DNA of 64,000 bases from Dickeya fangzhongdai (GTDB lineage: Bacteria; Pseudomonadota; Gammaproteobacteria; Enterobacterales; Enterobacteriaceae), in assembly GCF_002812485.1 (NCBI RefSeq), contig NZ_CP025003.1, positions 2,046,001 to 2,110,000 of the forward strand, read 5' to 3'. Positions 8,830 through 18,409 of the stretch are shown here, in pieces. The notes below the pieces were generated by a model that had not been told where the DNA came from, ran no database searches, and saw only the letters and a list, made by a program, of their open reading frames with translations. Both the position numbers and the translations under genes were made by a program. Positions within the stretch are counted from its first letter, which is position 1; each line of letters begins with the position of its first letter.

Positions 8830-8940
8830 GCGGCGGCGTTAAATCCGGGGTGCGGTTTAACCTGAATATCCAGCCCCTGACGCGCAGTGGTATCGGTATA
8901 TATCGGTATAGCGCGCGGTATTGGTATTGATGCATGTTGC

Positions 8941-8969
8941 CAATCAGGCCGCCAGCGGCGGCCTGATTG
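8941..8969 (-). terminator. Hairpin downstream of glnQ
   Basis: Perfect 13-bp stem with a 3-nt loop, six bases past the glnQ stop. No T-run on the minus strand, so termination is inferred from position and stem strength. Short TATCGGTATA repeats lie just left of it. Confidence 0.65.
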
Positions 8970-8974
8970 CGCTA

Positions 8975-9697
8975 TCAGGAAACGTGTTGCAGAAACTCGC
9001 GCAGACGATCGCTGGGCGGATTCGAAATCAACGCATCCGGATGGCCGTCTTCGGCAATACGGCCTTTGTCGATGAAGATCAGGCGGGAGGCCACTTTCTG
9101 GGCAAAACCCACCTCGTGGGTCACGATGACCATGGTCATGCCTTCTTCGGCCAGATCTTTCATCACGTTCAGCACTTCGTGGCGCAGCTCGGGGTCCAGC
9201 GCCGAGGTCGGCTCGTCAAACAGCATCAGCTTAGGTTTGACCGCCAGCGCACGGGCGATCGCCACACGCTGCTGCTGCCCGCCGGACAGTTCGGACGGGT
9301 AGTGATGCGCGCGTTCCGCCAGACCCACTTTGCCCAACAGCTCGCGGGCCAGTTTCTCCGCGTCGGCCTTGCTGGCGCCGCGTACCCGAATCGGGCCGAA
9401 GGCGACGTTTTCCAGCGCGGTCAGGTGCGGGAACAGGTAGAACTGCTGGAATACCATGCCGGCTTCCTGACGAATCAGGCGCTCGTCCACTTTCGGGTCG
9501 TTGACGGTCAGACCGTCCACCACCAGCTCGCCGCTGCTGATCTCTTCCAGCTTGTTGATGCAGCGCAGCAGGGTGGATTTCCCGGAGCCGGACGGCCCGA
9601 TAATCACCACCACTTCACCCTGATTGATGTTCAGGTTGATGTCGTGCAGTACCTGAGTCTGACCGTAGTGTTTCGATACGTTTTTGAATTCAATCAT
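8975..9697 (-). CDS. glnQ: Glutamine ABC transporter ATP-binding protein
   Basis: 240 aa, the usual GlnQ length. Walker A is GPSGSGKST (about residues 34-42), the signature is [15 protein letters not shown] and Walker B is [12 protein letters not shown], followed by the H-loop (VTHEVG). It powers high-affinity glutamine import across the inner membrane with GlnP and periplasmic GlnH. The start overlaps the glnP stop by four bases (ATGA), so translation is coupled. The gene order dps-glnH-glnP-glnQ matches Escherichia coli. Confidence 0.97.
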   Translation of the reverse strand: MIEFKNVSKHYGQTQVLHDINLNINQGEVVVIIGPSGSGKSTLLRCINKLEEISSGELVVDGLTVNDPKVDERLIRQEAGMVFQQFYLFPHLTALENVAFGPIRVRGASKADAEKLARELLGKVGLAERAHHYPSELSGGQQQRVAIARALAVKPKLMLFDEPTSALDPELRHEVLNVMKDLAEEGMTMVIVTHEVGFAQKVASRLIFIDKGRIAEDGHPDALISNPPSDRLREFLQHVS

Positions 9698-10353
9698 ATA
9701 ATCTTCAGTCTTCTTTCCAGCCAGCGCATTCCAATGGTAAGAACCAGTGTAATTACCAGGTAGATAATCGCCGTGGCAGTCAGTATTTCCAACGCGCGGA
9801 AATTACCCGCAATGATTTCCTGCGCCTGACGCGTTAACTCAGAGACACCAATCACGATACACAATGAGGTGTCTTTAATACTGATGATCCACTGGTTACC
9901 CAGCGGGGGCAACATACGGCGCAATGCCAGCGGCGTAATCACATGGCGCAACGTGGCGCGGTGCGATAACCCCAGCGCCAGGCCGGCTTCGGTAAAGCCT
10001 TTATGGATAGACAGCACCGCACCGCGCGTAATTTCGGCGATGTAGGCGCCCGAGTTAATCATGATAGTGATTACGGCTGCGGTAACAGGGTCGATACGAA
10101 CCGATGTCAATACCATGGGGAGGGCGAAGTAGATGTACATTATCTGTATCACCATGGGGGTGCCACGGATCACTTCGATAAAGACCAACGCGATGCGATT
10201 GGATAGCCACCCGCCATAGACGCGGGCAAATCCCGCAACGACGCCAATAACCAGGCCGCCCAATAGACCCAGCACGGAAATCAGCAGAGTCATTTGGGCC
10301 CCTTCCAGCAACTGAGGGATAGACGGCCAAATGACACTCCAGTCAAACTGCAT
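9694..10353 (-). CDS. glnP: Glutamine ABC transporter permease
   Basis: 219 aa when started at the ATG at 10353 (MQFDWS), identical in length to E. coli GlnP. The frame remains open 21 codons further upstream, but that extension is not conserved. It has the HisM/GlnP inner-membrane permease fold with about five membrane segments and the EAA cytoplasmic loop ([18 protein letters not shown], about residues 130-150) that contacts GlnQ. It is separated from glnH by a strong hairpin. Confidence 0.96.
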   Translation of the reverse strand: MQFDWSVIWPSIPQLLEGAQMTLLISVLGLLGGLVIGVVAGFARVYGGWLSNRIALVFIEVIRGTPMVIQIMYIYFALPMVLTSVRIDPVTAAVITIMINSGAYIAEITRGAVLSIHKGFTEAGLALGLSHRATLRHVITPLALRRMLPPLGNQWIISIKDTSLCIVIGVSELTRQAQEIIAGNFRALEILTATAIIYLVITLVLTIGMRWLERRLKII

Positions 10354-10389
10354 GAACATTCTCCAGCAATGATAACGCCATAATAGCCA

Positions 10390-10417
10390 GGTGCCGCCCG
10401 GTTTTGCCGGCGGCACC
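10390..10417 (-). terminator. Intercistronic hairpin between glnH and glnP
   Basis: 9-bp GC-rich stem (10390-10398 with 10409-10417) with a T-rich loop in the 99-bp gap between glnH and glnP. In binding-protein operons such a structure usually protects the upstream mRNA or partially stops transcription, raising binding protein over permease. That role is inferred here. Confidence 0.6.
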
Positions 10418-10452
10418 GCAAAAGCTATTCAACCTGTCAGGTGTCCCACCCG

Positions 10453-11199
10453 TTATTTCGGGTCGGTACCGAACCATTTTTTGTAGATGGTGGCGTAGGT
10501 GCCGTTGTCGCGCAGGGTTTTCAGCGCGCCGTTTACCTTGTTACGCAGCTCGTCGCTGCCTTTCGGGAAGGCGACGCCGTACTGCTGTGCCTTGATCGAC
10601 TCGCCTACGGTTTTGAACTTGCCGTTGCCGGCGGTTTTGATGAAGTACAGGATGTTCGGCGTGTCATGCAGCACCGCGTCGGCACGGTTGGTGCCCAGTT
10701 CCAGATAGGCGTTGTCGATGTTCGGGAACTGGCGCAGTTCCTTGGTTTTGATGTTGGCTTTAGCGTAATCGACCGAACCGGTGCCGCTCTTCACCGCCAC
10801 CACTTTGCCGGCCAGATCCTGCTCGCCTTTGATGTCCTGATTGTCGGCGCGCACCATCACCAGCAGGCCGCTGTTGTAGTAACCGTCCGAGAAATCGATT
10901 GCGCGTTTACGCTCTTCGGTAATAGTGATGCCGGCCAGCGCCAGGTCCACGTTGCGGGTCTGCAGCGCCGGGATGATGCCGCTGAAATCCATCGGCTTCA
11001 GGGTGTAATTCAGATTCAGTTGCTTGGCGATGGCATCCCACAGGTCGACGTCAAAACCGACGTACTTGTCGCCTTGCTTGAATTCAAACGGCACGAACGC
11101 GGTGTCGGTCGCCACGATCAGTGGTTTCTCCGCCGCCTGACCGGACAGGCTAAAGGCCAGCGCAAGTGCGGCCAGTGAAGCTTTAAATAACGATTTCAT
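10453..11199 (-). CDS. glnH: Glutamine-binding periplasmic protein
   Basis: 248 aa, equal to E. coli GlnH and closely similar throughout (for example the KFGTDP-type end and the [19 protein letters not shown] region). A Sec signal peptide ends about residue 22 (GQA-AE). I chose ATG at 11199 rather than the in-frame TTG at 11202; a GAGGAAGGA site stands upstream. It captures glutamine in the periplasm and delivers it to GlnPQ. In E. coli this operon is NtrC/sigma-54 controlled; no convincing sigma-54 site was found here by eye. Confidence 0.97.
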   Translation of the reverse strand: MKSLFKASLAALALAFSLSGQAAEKPLIVATDTAFVPFEFKQGDKYVGFDVDLWDAIAKQLNLNYTLKPMDFSGIIPALQTRNVDLALAGITITEERKRAIDFSDGYYNSGLLVMVRADNQDIKGEQDLAGKVVAVKSGTGSVDYAKANIKTKELRQFPNIDNAYLELGTNRADAVLHDTPNILYFIKTAGNGKFKTVGESIKAQQYGVAFPKGSDELRNKVNGALKTLRDNGTYATIYKKWFGTDPK

Positions 11200-11700
11200 C
11201 AAAACGTCCTTCCTCTCGTTGGTTATATATTCCGCTGTCTTACCGCACCTTACGGATTTGCTGCGTCAGCCCCGGCATGCAGGCATGGGGCCGATGGCCC
11301 GGCATCGGTCTGGTCACCCGCCGTACTGCCATTCAGAGGGCGGTGGAGAAAACAGGGGGAGTCGTTGCCAAAACAGGACGGGTAGACCCGCTAATTATTA
11401 TGGGCATCCATCAGAAACGCCTATGGAATGCGCTGCTATGAATAACTGAATTGTGCAGGGGACACAACCGTTGATTACGTTCCGGGGACAATATTGCTAA
11501 CAAGCGCTAACTTTTTGTACGTTTTGCGCCGTGCATTCGAACGATCTGCGTAGTGATGCAAAAAAAATGCATATTATTTCAGGTTGCCTAACAGGGAGAA
11601 AAGCGTGGGAAATGGCACGGATAAAACAGCAAGAGAGGGATGAACCGGTGGAAATGGGCGGGTAAATCCGGCGGCTGGGCCGCCGGTCATCATTGATGAA
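11200..11700. promoter_or_regulatory. 500-bp glnH upstream region
   Basis: No gene is evident. This must hold the glnH promoter (minus strand). A TGCA-A7-TGCA motif near 11558-11572 and several GC-rich short inverted repeats near 11275-11310 are visible, but none can be assigned to a named regulator. The last 60 bases are the untranslated end of dps. Confidence 0.4.
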
Positions 11701-12204
11701 TTATTCGATGTTGGCTTCGATGAACCACAGGTACTGATCCAGATCGCGGGAAGCGGCGGTGAGCATGTCCGCGGTATCCTCGTCCTGCGCCTGACTGATG
11801 GCTTTGCGGACGGTGTTTGCCACGACGGCGTAACGATCCGCCAGGGCTTTCAGGTGGTCCTGCACGCTGTGGATATTGAGCGGGTAGCTCTTCAGCGCGG
11901 TTTTCTCGTGGACGACCTGAGTGGTGCCGGTCGCTACGCCGCCCAACTGCACCACGCGCTCGGCGAAGGTGTCCAGGTGGGTAATCAGCGAGGTGCGGAA
12001 GGTATCCAGCATCTCGTGTACGGCGATGAAGTTCGCCCCGCGCATGTTCCAGTGCGCCTGCTTGGTGATCAGCGACAGATCGGTAAAGTCCACGACCAGC
12101 TGATTGAGCAGGGCGATGGTCGAGGCTTTAACGTTATCGTCCAGATCGTTACGGGTGAAAATAAGATCAGCGGAAGCTGTTTTTACCAGTTTAGCTGTAC
12201 GCAT
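11701..12204 (-). CDS. dps: DNA-protecting ferritin-like protein Dps
   Basis: 167 aa as in E. coli, from the ATG at 12204 (MRTAKL); the open frame extends 17 codons upstream without conservation. The ferroxidase residues of Dps are visible: H in KQAHWNMRG (about 51), the HEMLD..R helix (about 63), and D in HLDTFAERV (about 78). The N-terminus is lysine- and arginine-bearing as required for DNA binding. It forms dodecamers that store iron, consume peroxide and coat DNA in stationary phase. Gene order with glnH and rhtA is conserved. Confidence 0.96.
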   Translation of the reverse strand: MRTAKLVKTASADLIFTRNDLDDNVKASTIALLNQLVVDFTDLSLITKQAHWNMRGANFIAVHEMLDTFRTSLITHLDTFAERVVQLGGVATGTTQVVHEKTALKSYPLNIHSVQDHLKALADRYAVVANTVRKAISQAQDEDTADMLTAASRDLDQYLWFIEANIE

Positions 12205-12554
12205 AGTATTATCCTCTTTATTTCCGTTATTACTGATAATGATTCCGGCTATCAACGAAACGAATTATAGCAGCCGACATGAGTGGAAGATGCTCAGTTC
12301 GGTCTATTACAGGAATAGACTCAGACATCTAAGGGCATCGCCTTGCCGGCACGTTATTTATCATTCGAATCAGCCGGTAAAATAGTCGAAAAGGATGGGT
12401 TAGATATTGATATAAATTACAATAGGTTGCGTTGATTTTTGACGGAAGAAAATCGCTGGCATTTCACCTTTAGTGCTATTTTAATATGCAATTCTTTTCA
12501 GAATGTGTCTGATGAAAATTAAGTCAGTCGGCGGGATAGTCACATGAAATGATA
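12205..12554. promoter_or_regulatory. dps upstream region
   Basis: About 350 bp, AT-rich from 12390 to 12530, with no supported gene. It carries the dps promoter on the minus strand. OxyR or sigma-S sites are expected from the family but were not identified with confidence. Confidence 0.4.
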
Positions 12555-12579
12555 TTTCCCGGCCGGACTGGCCGGGAAA
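12555..12579 (-). terminator. Hairpin downstream of rhtA
   Basis: Perfect 10-bp stem (12555-12564 with 12570-12579) and 5-nt loop, about 60 bp past the rhtA stop on the minus strand. AT-rich but not a pure T-run afterwards. Confidence 0.65.
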
Positions 12580-12639
12580 ACGGTTATTTTCAGGCGGAAC
12601 GGTGATGACGCCGTTTATTTATTCAGGACAAGGTGGATC

Positions 12640-13521
12640 TCAGGACGACGCCGATGCAGCGTTCTTTTTCGCGCTGAGCGTGGTGCCCAGCGAGGCGATA
12701 ATGATAAACGCCAGCGCCAGCCACTGGGTGAGTGACAGATGCTCGTTCAGAAAGATAATGCCGGATATGGCCGCCACGGCGGGCTCCAGGCTCATCAGGG
12801 TGCTGAAGGTGCGCGTCGGCAACCGGGTCAGCGCCAGCATCTCCAGCGTATACGGCAAGGCGGTGGAGAGCACCGCCACCGCAATGCCGATTGGCAGAAT
12901 ACTGAGGGAAAACAGGCTGTTGGTATCGGAAAACAACAGACCTATCGGGCAATATACCAGCGCGGCGATCAGCGACCCCATCGCCACGGTACCGGCGCCG
13001 TGGCTGGCGCCCGCCTTCTGACCAAACAGAATATAGCCCGCCCAGCAGGCGCCGGCGCCAACGGCGAAGGCGGCGCCGGTCAGATCCACATTGTCAATAT
13101 GCTGCCCGAGCGGCAGCAGTAGCCACAGCCCGGCGGCGGCCAGCAATACCCACATGAAGTCCAGCAGACGGCGAGAAGCCATAATCGCCACCGCCAGCGG
13201 CCCGGTGAACTCCAGTGCCACCACGATCCCCAACGGTACGGTGCGCAGCGCCAGATAAAACAGATAGTTCATGCCGCCCAGCGTGATGCCGTAGACCAGC
13301 AACGGCAATCGATCCGAACCGAAATGCAGCCGCCAGGGCTTGAACACCACCAGCAGGATCAGCGCGCCTATCGCCAGACGCAGCGCCGTCATGCCGGACG
13401 CGCCGATCAGCGGGAAGACCATCTTGGCCATCGCCGCGCCGGTCTGGATAGACAGCATGGCGATGATGATCAGTAATACCGGCAGTAATACAGAGTTTTT
13501 TAATGTGGAAATCAAGGTCAT
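12640..13521 (-). CDS. rhtA: Threonine/homoserine exporter, EamA family
   Basis: 293 aa with ten predicted membrane segments in two EamA repeats. It aligns along its length with E. coli RhtA, including the GGMNYLFYL, VALEFTGPLAVA and LPTRTF..LMS.EPA.AA motifs. It exports threonine, homoserine and related amino acids across the inner membrane. Position between dps and ompX is the same as in E. coli, which supports the assignment. ATG at 13521. Confidence 0.94.
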   Translation of the reverse strand: MTLISTLKNSVLLPVLLIIIAMLSIQTGAAMAKMVFPLIGASGMTALRLAIGALILLVVFKPWRLHFGSDRLPLLVYGITLGGMNYLFYLALRTVPLGIVVALEFTGPLAVAIMASRRLLDFMWVLLAAAGLWLLLPLGQHIDNVDLTGAAFAVGAGACWAGYILFGQKAGASHGAGTVAMGSLIAALVYCPIGLLFSDTNSLFSLSILPIGIAVAVLSTALPYTLEMLALTRLPTRTFSTLMSLEPAVAAISGIIFLNEHLSLTQWLALAFIIIASLGTTLSAKKNAASASS

Positions 13522-13892
13522 TGCGGGGCCTTAAAATTCGATGTGCAACCAGAAAAAAGCAGGCAATAAATGAACAAATTATTCCAGGTTAGTTTACTCT
13601 TATTGACCTTAATTTACTCTCCATTTGAAAATCTTTTTTTTGATATAAATTCAGTTTGAAAATTAATCAAAAAATTAAGAAAACTCTGTATCGAAGCGGG
13701 GCGGCTCATTTATTTTTTCATACCACTTTGAACTTTATTTATTGTTTTAAATCAATGGTATGAATTGAAAATGAAATGAATTGTTACATGTTTGACCTAA
13801 TTGAAAAATAATAACCAGGCGGCATGTGCCCTAATTTTTTGTTATATTTGCCTCGCTTAAATCTTCTTTCGTAAGATAATTCGAGGCATATT
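13522..13892. promoter_or_regulatory. AT-rich rhtA-ompX intergenic region
   Basis: About 370 bp of very AT-rich sequence between divergent rhtA and ompX. It should hold both promoters and a long ompX leader (ompX is a known small-RNA and envelope-stress target). No single site can be named with confidence. The ompX ribosome site is GAGG just before ATG 13893. Confidence 0.5.
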
Positions 13893-14408
13893 ATGAAAAA
13901 AATCGCGTGTCTTTCCGCTCTGGCTTGTGTTCTGGCCGTAAGCGCAGGTACTGCAGTGGCTGGCGAAAGCACTGTATCTCTTGGTTATGCTCAGGGCGAC
14001 GCTCAGGGCGTGCAGAACAAACTGCCGGGTTTCAACCTGAAATACCGTTACGAATTCGATAACAGCCAGCTGGGCGTAGTAGGGTCTTTCACCTACCTGC
14101 AAGACAGCCAGACTGTTGCCGGTACTTACAACAAAGCGCAGTACTACGGCTTCAGCGCAGGTCCGTCCTTCCGTTTCAACGACTGGGCGAGCATCTACGG
14201 CCTGGTTGGCGTGAGCGCGGCTAAATTCACCGCCAACAACACCGACGGTTCTTCCAACAACAGCTCCAGCGATGCGGGCTTTGTATACGGCGCCGGTCTG
14301 CAGTTCAACCCGGTTCAGAACGTAGCCTTTGATGTTGGTTACGAGCAGAGCCGTGTTCGCAGCGTTGACGTAGGCAGCTGGAACGTAGGCGTAGGCTACC
14401 GTTTCTAA
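13893..14408 (+). CDS. ompX: Outer membrane protein OmpX
   Basis: 171 aa, the same length as E. coli OmpX. Sec signal to residue 23 (AVA-GES), then an eight-stranded beta-barrel of alternating aromatic strands and a C-terminal aromatic (GYRF) required by the BAM complex. Surface loops are rich in Asn/Ser (about 125-133). The protein sits in the outer membrane and is linked to adhesion and host interaction in relatives. It has its own promoter region and terminator. Confidence 0.97.
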   Translation: MKKIACLSALACVLAVSAGTAVAGESTVSLGYAQGDAQGVQNKLPGFNLKYRYEFDNSQLGVVGSFTYLQDSQTVAGTYNKAQYYGFSAGPSFRFNDWASIYGLVGVSAAKFTANNTDGSSNNSSSDAGFVYGAGLQFNPVQNVAFDVGYEQSRVRSVDVGSWNVGVGYRF

Positions 14409-14451
14409 TCGCGCCATGCGTTGCACGCACTGCGTGAAACGATGTGTGCTG

Positions 14452-14481
14452 AAAAATCCGCCCGACAGGGCGGATTTTTTT
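14452..14481. terminator. Bidirectional terminator after ompX
   Basis: 12-bp stem (14452-14463 with 14468-14479), GACA loop, A-run on one side and T-run on the other. Serves ompX on the plus strand and the MarR gene on the minus strand, whose stop codon lies in it. Confidence 0.92.
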
Positions 14482-14974
14482 ATGGCTGCGGCAAGCCCGC
14501 CAGCAATTTTTTGAGCAGCAGGTTGAGCTGTTGCTGTTCGTCTTCATTCAATGACGCCAGCGCTTGCCGCTCATTGTCAGTATGCAGCGCCACCAGCGTA
14601 TCCATCAGTTCCCGCCCTTGTTCCGTTAGCGTCACCAGCGTTCCGCGCCGATCCTGCGGGTTGTTTTGACGCGCCACCCACTGCGCTTGTTCCAGCCTGT
14701 CGATACGGTTGGTCATGCCGCCTGACGACATCATCAGCGCTTCGTACAACTGCGTGGGCGTCAGCGCATAGGGCGCGCCGCTGCGCCGCAACGTCGCCAG
14801 CACGTCAAATTCACCGGGACGCAGACCGAAACGGGCAAACAGCGGGTTGAGATGATCCCGTTCGAGCCGCTGGGTGGCTTCAAACAGCCGCCCCAGCACC
14901 TGCATCGGGAACGGGTCAATATCCGGCCTTTCTCGCCGCCATTGTTCATAAGCGTTATCTGCACGATCTGTCAT
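14480..14974 (-). CDS. MarR-family transcriptional regulator
   Basis: 164-aa winged helix-turn-helix regulator. The MarR core is clear: LRPGEFDVLATLRR (about residues 50-63), the recognition region LTPTQLYEALMMSSGGMTNRIDRLE, and the wing with DRRGTLVTLTEQG. Such proteins bind palindromes and are released by small aromatic ligands or oxidation. It is divergent from the NimT-type transporter at 15072, its probable target, with 97 bp between the start codons. Confidence 0.92.
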   Translation of the reverse strand: MTDRADNAYEQWRRERPDIDPFPMQVLGRLFEATQRLERDHLNPLFARFGLRPGEFDVLATLRRSGAPYALTPTQLYEALMMSSGGMTNRIDRLEQAQWVARQNNPQDRRGTLVTLTEQGRELMDTLVALHTDNERQALASLNEDEQQQLNLLLKKLLAGLPQP

Positions 14975-15071
14975 AAGTGTAATTTATCTTGACGTTAAGA
15001 TTCTTTTTGTGAAGATATTCTACGGAAAATATACGTCGTTGTTCAAGCATCAAGGGGTCATAAGGAGCGTT

Positions 15072-16253
15072 ATGTCACACGCAATTCGTGCAGGATCACT
15101 GTTTTTTGTCGTCATTACCGTCATGTTGCTGGGGCTGAATCTCCGGCCGGTGCTGGCAGGCGTCGGGCCGTTGCTGTCGCGGATTCAGGCGGCGACCGGC
15201 ATGGGGGATACGCAGGCTGGCCTGCTGACTACGTTGCCGGTATTCGCGATGGGTATCTGCGCCCTGTATGGCGGTTGGCTACAGGCCAGACTGGGAGAAT
15301 ACCGCGGCATCGGCATCGGCATTGTCGGGATTGCGGTCGCCTGCCTGCTGCGTTGCTGGCTGACCAGCACCGCCGGGTTGTTGCTGACCGCTGCGCTGGC
15401 CGGTATCGGCATCGCGTTGATTCAGGCGTTGATGCCGTCGTTTTTGCGGCGCAGTTTCAGTCGGCAAAGCAGCCGGCTTATGGGGTTGTACACGACCGCC
15501 ATCATGGGCGGCGCAGCGCTGGCGGCGGCCAGCATTTCGCCGCTGGCGGACATCATGGACTGGGACGGCGCGCTGGCGATATGGGGCGGGTTGGCGACGC
15601 TGGCGACGCTGGCCTGGTTGATTACGGTGTCGCTGAGTCCGATGCCGGATACCGCGTCGCGTTCGGGTTCAGCGCCCGCGTCGTCGCAGAACCGGGCCTG
15701 GGCGCTGATGATCTTTTTCGGCATCGGCACCGCCGCGTATACCCTGGTGCTGGCCTGGCTGCCGCCGTACTACACCCAGCTTGGCTGGAGCCCCGCTCGT
15801 AGCGGGTTGCTGCTGGGCGGGCTGACGCTGACCGAAGTGGTGGCCGGGCTGCTGGTTTCGTTGCTGATCAACCGCTTCCCGGACCGGCGTTATCTGCTGC
15901 TGCCGGTATTGGTATTGTTGCTGCTGGGAATGGCCGGGCTGTTGCTGGCGCCGCAGACGCTGGTGTTGCCGATCATGATTGCGCTGGGGTTGGGGATTGG
16001 CGCGCTGTTTCCGCTGTCGCTGATTATCGCGCTGGATCAGGTGGACGACCCGCGTCAGGCGGGGGCGCTGATGGGGTTTGTGCAAGGCGGCGGTTATCTG
16101 ATCGCCAGCCTGATGCCGCTGCTGGCGGGTTTCATCCGGCAGTACACCAGCGCTCTGGAGCAGGCCTGGCTTATCATGGCGGCGGGGGTCGTGGTGCTGA
16201 TCCTGATGGCGCTGCGTTTCGCGCCGCGCCATCAGGTTCCAGCGTCGTCCTAA
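15072..16253 (+). CDS. MFS transporter, CynX/NimT family
   Basis: 393 aa with twelve membrane segments and the family's N-terminal LGLNLRPVLAGVGPLL motif seen in CynX and YeaN/NimT proteins, which export cyanate-like or nitroimidazole compounds. The open frame begins at 15009, but AAGGAG at 15062-15067 points to ATG 15072 (MSHAIR). The stop overlaps the convergent LysR gene by four bases. Likely an efflux pump controlled by the divergent MarR regulator; substrate unknown. Confidence 0.88.
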   Translation: MSHAIRAGSLFFVVITVMLLGLNLRPVLAGVGPLLSRIQAATGMGDTQAGLLTTLPVFAMGICALYGGWLQARLGEYRGIGIGIVGIAVACLLRCWLTSTAGLLLTAALAGIGIALIQALMPSFLRRSFSRQSSRLMGLYTTAIMGGAALAAASISPLADIMDWDGALAIWGGLATLATLAWLITVSLSPMPDTASRSGSAPASSQNRAWALMIFFGIGTAAYTLVLAWLPPYYTQLGWSPARSGLLLGGLTLTEVVAGLLVSLLINRFPDRRYLLLPVLVLLLLGMAGLLLAPQTLVLPIMIALGLGIGALFPLSLIIALDQVDDPRQAGALMGFVQGGGYLIASLMPLLAGFIRQYTSALEQAWLIMAAGVVVLILMALRFAPRHQVPASS

Positions 16254-17164
16254 CGGCGTGAAAACGCCAACTGCGGCGTCAGGAACAGGTTGCGGAAGTA
16301 TTCCCGAACCGCCTGCATCGCCGGGGTAAATTCGGCGTCGCGGGACCAGGCTAGCCCGACGCTCATCGGATGCACCCGGTCTTTCAGCGATCGGGTTTCG
16401 ATACGCCGCCCCTCAAGCGACCAGGGGCGGTACACCAGATCGGACAGGATCGCCACTCCCAGTCCGTTCGCCACCATGCTGCGCACCGCCTCCACGGAAC
16501 TGGTGCGCAGCATCACCTTCGGGCGATGTCCGCTCAATTCCCAATAGCGCATGGCGCTGTGATCCGCTTCATCCACCGTCAACATGATAAAGGGCTCGTC
16601 GGCGACATCCGCCAGACTCACCTCCGGTTTGTCGCACAATGGGTGACGGCTGGGCAGCCATAGCCGTCGCTCCGAATTAAACAGGGGCTCGGCGGTGATT
16701 TCCGGATGGGTAATGTTGGCGGTCAGCACCAGCGATAAATCCAGAGAACGATCCAGCAACCCCGTTTCGATATCCTGCCGCTCGCGTTCGTTGAGATGGA
16801 TAGTGACGTGGGGAAAGCCGTATGACAGTCGCTGTAGATGAAACGGCAGAAAATACCCCATCACCGTATAGCTGGCGGCCATGTTAAGCGAACCGGCGAT
16901 GCGATTGTCGGTCAGCGGAATATGCATGGCGTCATCCACGCTGCGCAGCACGGCGTAGGCGTGGTTAAGGAAGTAACTGCCGTTTTCGGTCAGCGTCATG
17001 CCATGCACCGAGCGCAGGAACAACGGTTTTCCCAGCAGATTTTCCAACTCCTGAATCGCGGTGGTGACCGCCGACTGCGAGATATTGAGGTGAATCGCCG
17101 CCTGGGATATCTGGCCCATCTCCGCGGTGGCGATGAAGTAGCGGATTTGACGCAATGTAACCAT
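16250..17164 (-). CDS. LysR-family regulator of the Pxp/biotin cluster
   Basis: 304 aa. N-terminal helix-turn-helix (about 1-60, QISQAAIHLNISQSAVTTAIQELE), then the effector-binding domain. It is divergent from pxpA with 127 bp between, and adjacent to the whole metabolic operon. It is therefore the probable regulator of that operon, in the way LysR proteins usually act from a shared intergenic region. The inducer would be a substrate or product of the pathway, not known here. Confidence 0.9.
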   Translation of the reverse strand: MVTLRQIRYFIATAEMGQISQAAIHLNISQSAVTTAIQELENLLGKPLFLRSVHGMTLTENGSYFLNHAYAVLRSVDDAMHIPLTDNRIAGSLNMAASYTVMGYFLPFHLQRLSYGFPHVTIHLNERERQDIETGLLDRSLDLSLVLTANITHPEITAEPLFNSERRLWLPSRHPLCDKPEVSLADVADEPFIMLTVDEADHSAMRYWELSGHRPKVMLRTSSVEAVRSMVANGLGVAILSDLVYRPWSLEGRRIETRSLKDRVHPMSVGLAWSRDAEFTPAMQAVREYFRNLFLTPQLAFSRR

Positions 17165-17291
17165 GACATACCCCTTGTCGGTGAGCGTTCTGTTTTTCAG
17201 ATAGCGAGCATTCTGAAAATACGTCTTTCCGAATAGAAAATAGTGGTTCTATATTATTTTTAAACAAAACCATCACAAATAAGAAATAATT

Positions 17292-18074
17292 ATGAAATAT
17301 GAAATCGATCTGAATTCCGATATGGGCGAAAACTTTGGTCCCTGGAAAATAGGCGATGACGTTGACCGGCAGATTATGTCTTATATAAGTTCTGCCAATA
17401 TTGCCGCCGGATTTCACGCCGGCGATCCTTCGACCATGCGGCAGACCATTGAGTGGGCCAGCGATTATGGCGTCGCGGTCGGCGCGCATCCCGGATTTCG
17501 CGATTTAGTCGGTTTTGGCCGGCGGCATATTCACAGTCAGCCGCAGGAAGTGGTGAATGACATTCTATATCAGCTCGGGGCATTGCGTGAATTTACCCGG
17601 CTGTATCAATTACCGTTGCAGCACGTTAAACCGCACGGGGCGCTGTATATGCATCTGGCGCGCGATCAGCCGTCCGCGCAGCTGTTTGTGGAAACCCTGC
17701 ATCGGTTGGACCCTGAATTACGGCTGTTTTGTCTGCACGGGTCATGGGTCTGGCAGGAAGCAAGAAAACTGCAACACCCTGTTATTTGTGAATTTTATGG
17801 CGACAGGGAATACGACGCCAGCGGCTCTATCGTATTTACCCGCCGGGTTGGCGAGCTGGACCCGGCGCGGGTGGCGGCGAAAGTGGTGCGCGCCTGTGTG
17901 GAAGGCAAAGTGACGACGGTTGACGGCGAAGACATTCACGTCGAGTTTGATTCGATTTGTATTCATAGCGATACGCCCGGCGCGCTGACATTAATTAAAG
18001 CGACCCGGGACGCATTGAATAACGCCAATATTCGCGTGCGTTCGCCATTGCAGAATAGTTTTAATAATCGGTAA
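17292..18074 (+). CDS. pxpA: LamB/YcsF family protein, 5-oxoprolinase subunit A-like
   Basis: 260 aa. Family motifs are present in order: DLNSDMGE (residues 6-13), [13 protein letters not shown] (about 36-48), [14 protein letters not shown] (about 62-78) and VKPHGALY (about 113-120). PxpA acts with PxpB and PxpC to open 5-oxoproline to glutamate using ATP. Most members have Cys in NIACGFHAGDP; here it is Ala, a difference worth noting. AT-rich flanks contrast with the operon body. First gene of the cluster, divergent from the LysR regulator. Identity of the family is sure; that the substrate is 5-oxoproline is inferred. Confidence 0.88.
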   Translation: MKYEIDLNSDMGENFGPWKIGDDVDRQIMSYISSANIAAGFHAGDPSTMRQTIEWASDYGVAVGAHPGFRDLVGFGRRHIHSQPQEVVNDILYQLGALREFTRLYQLPLQHVKPHGALYMHLARDQPSAQLFVETLHRLDPELRLFCLHGSWVWQEARKLQHPVICEFYGDREYDASGSIVFTRRVGELDPARVAAKVVRACVEGKVTTVDGEDIHVEFDSICIHSDTPGALTLIKATRDALNNANIRVRSPLQNSFNNR

Positions 18075-18103
18075 TTGATAAATAATTATAAGGATTGAGG
18101 CTA

Positions 18104-18352
18104 ATGAAAACATATGAGGTTTGTTCTCCTTTACCGGGTATTTTTTATCGTCAGCCCGCACCGGATGCTCCCGCGTTTATTGAAGAAAATACCCCGGTTA
18201 CCGCGAATAGCGTTATTGGTCTGGTCGAGGTGATGAAACAGTTCAGTGAAATTTATGCGGAGCAGGCTGGCGAATTGGTGTCTTTCTGTGTGAATAGCGG
18301 TGATGCGCTGGAGCCGGGGCAGGTAATAGCCATCATAAAAATCGATGAATAA
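18104..18352 (+). CDS. Biotin carboxyl carrier protein (biotinyl domain)
   Basis: 82-aa single biotinyl/lipoyl domain. The biotin acceptor is K45 in EVMKQF (the usual motif is EAMKM/L). The fold ends with GDALEPGQVIAIIKI. It lacks the N-terminal linker of housekeeping AccB (about 155 aa), so it is a dedicated short carrier. Start ATG at 18104 behind AGGATTGAGG; a TTG three codons earlier is less likely. It lies between pxpA and the biotin carboxylase gene, suggesting these form one enzyme. Confidence 0.9.
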   Translation: MKTYEVCSPLPGIFYRQPAPDAPAFIEENTPVTANSVIGLVEVMKQFSEIYAEQAGELVSFCVNSGDALEPGQVIAIIKIDE

Positions 18353-18409
18353 CGGTAAAACCTACCCTATATCCTCATTATTACATTACGTCATCAGGAG
18401 GGCCGCATA

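Noticed and set aside
11558..11572. TGCA-A7-TGCA motif upstream of glnH considered as an NtrC site
   Set aside because: It does not fit the NtrC half-sites (GCAC/GTGC) and no sigma-54 -24/-12 pair was found at a suitable distance.
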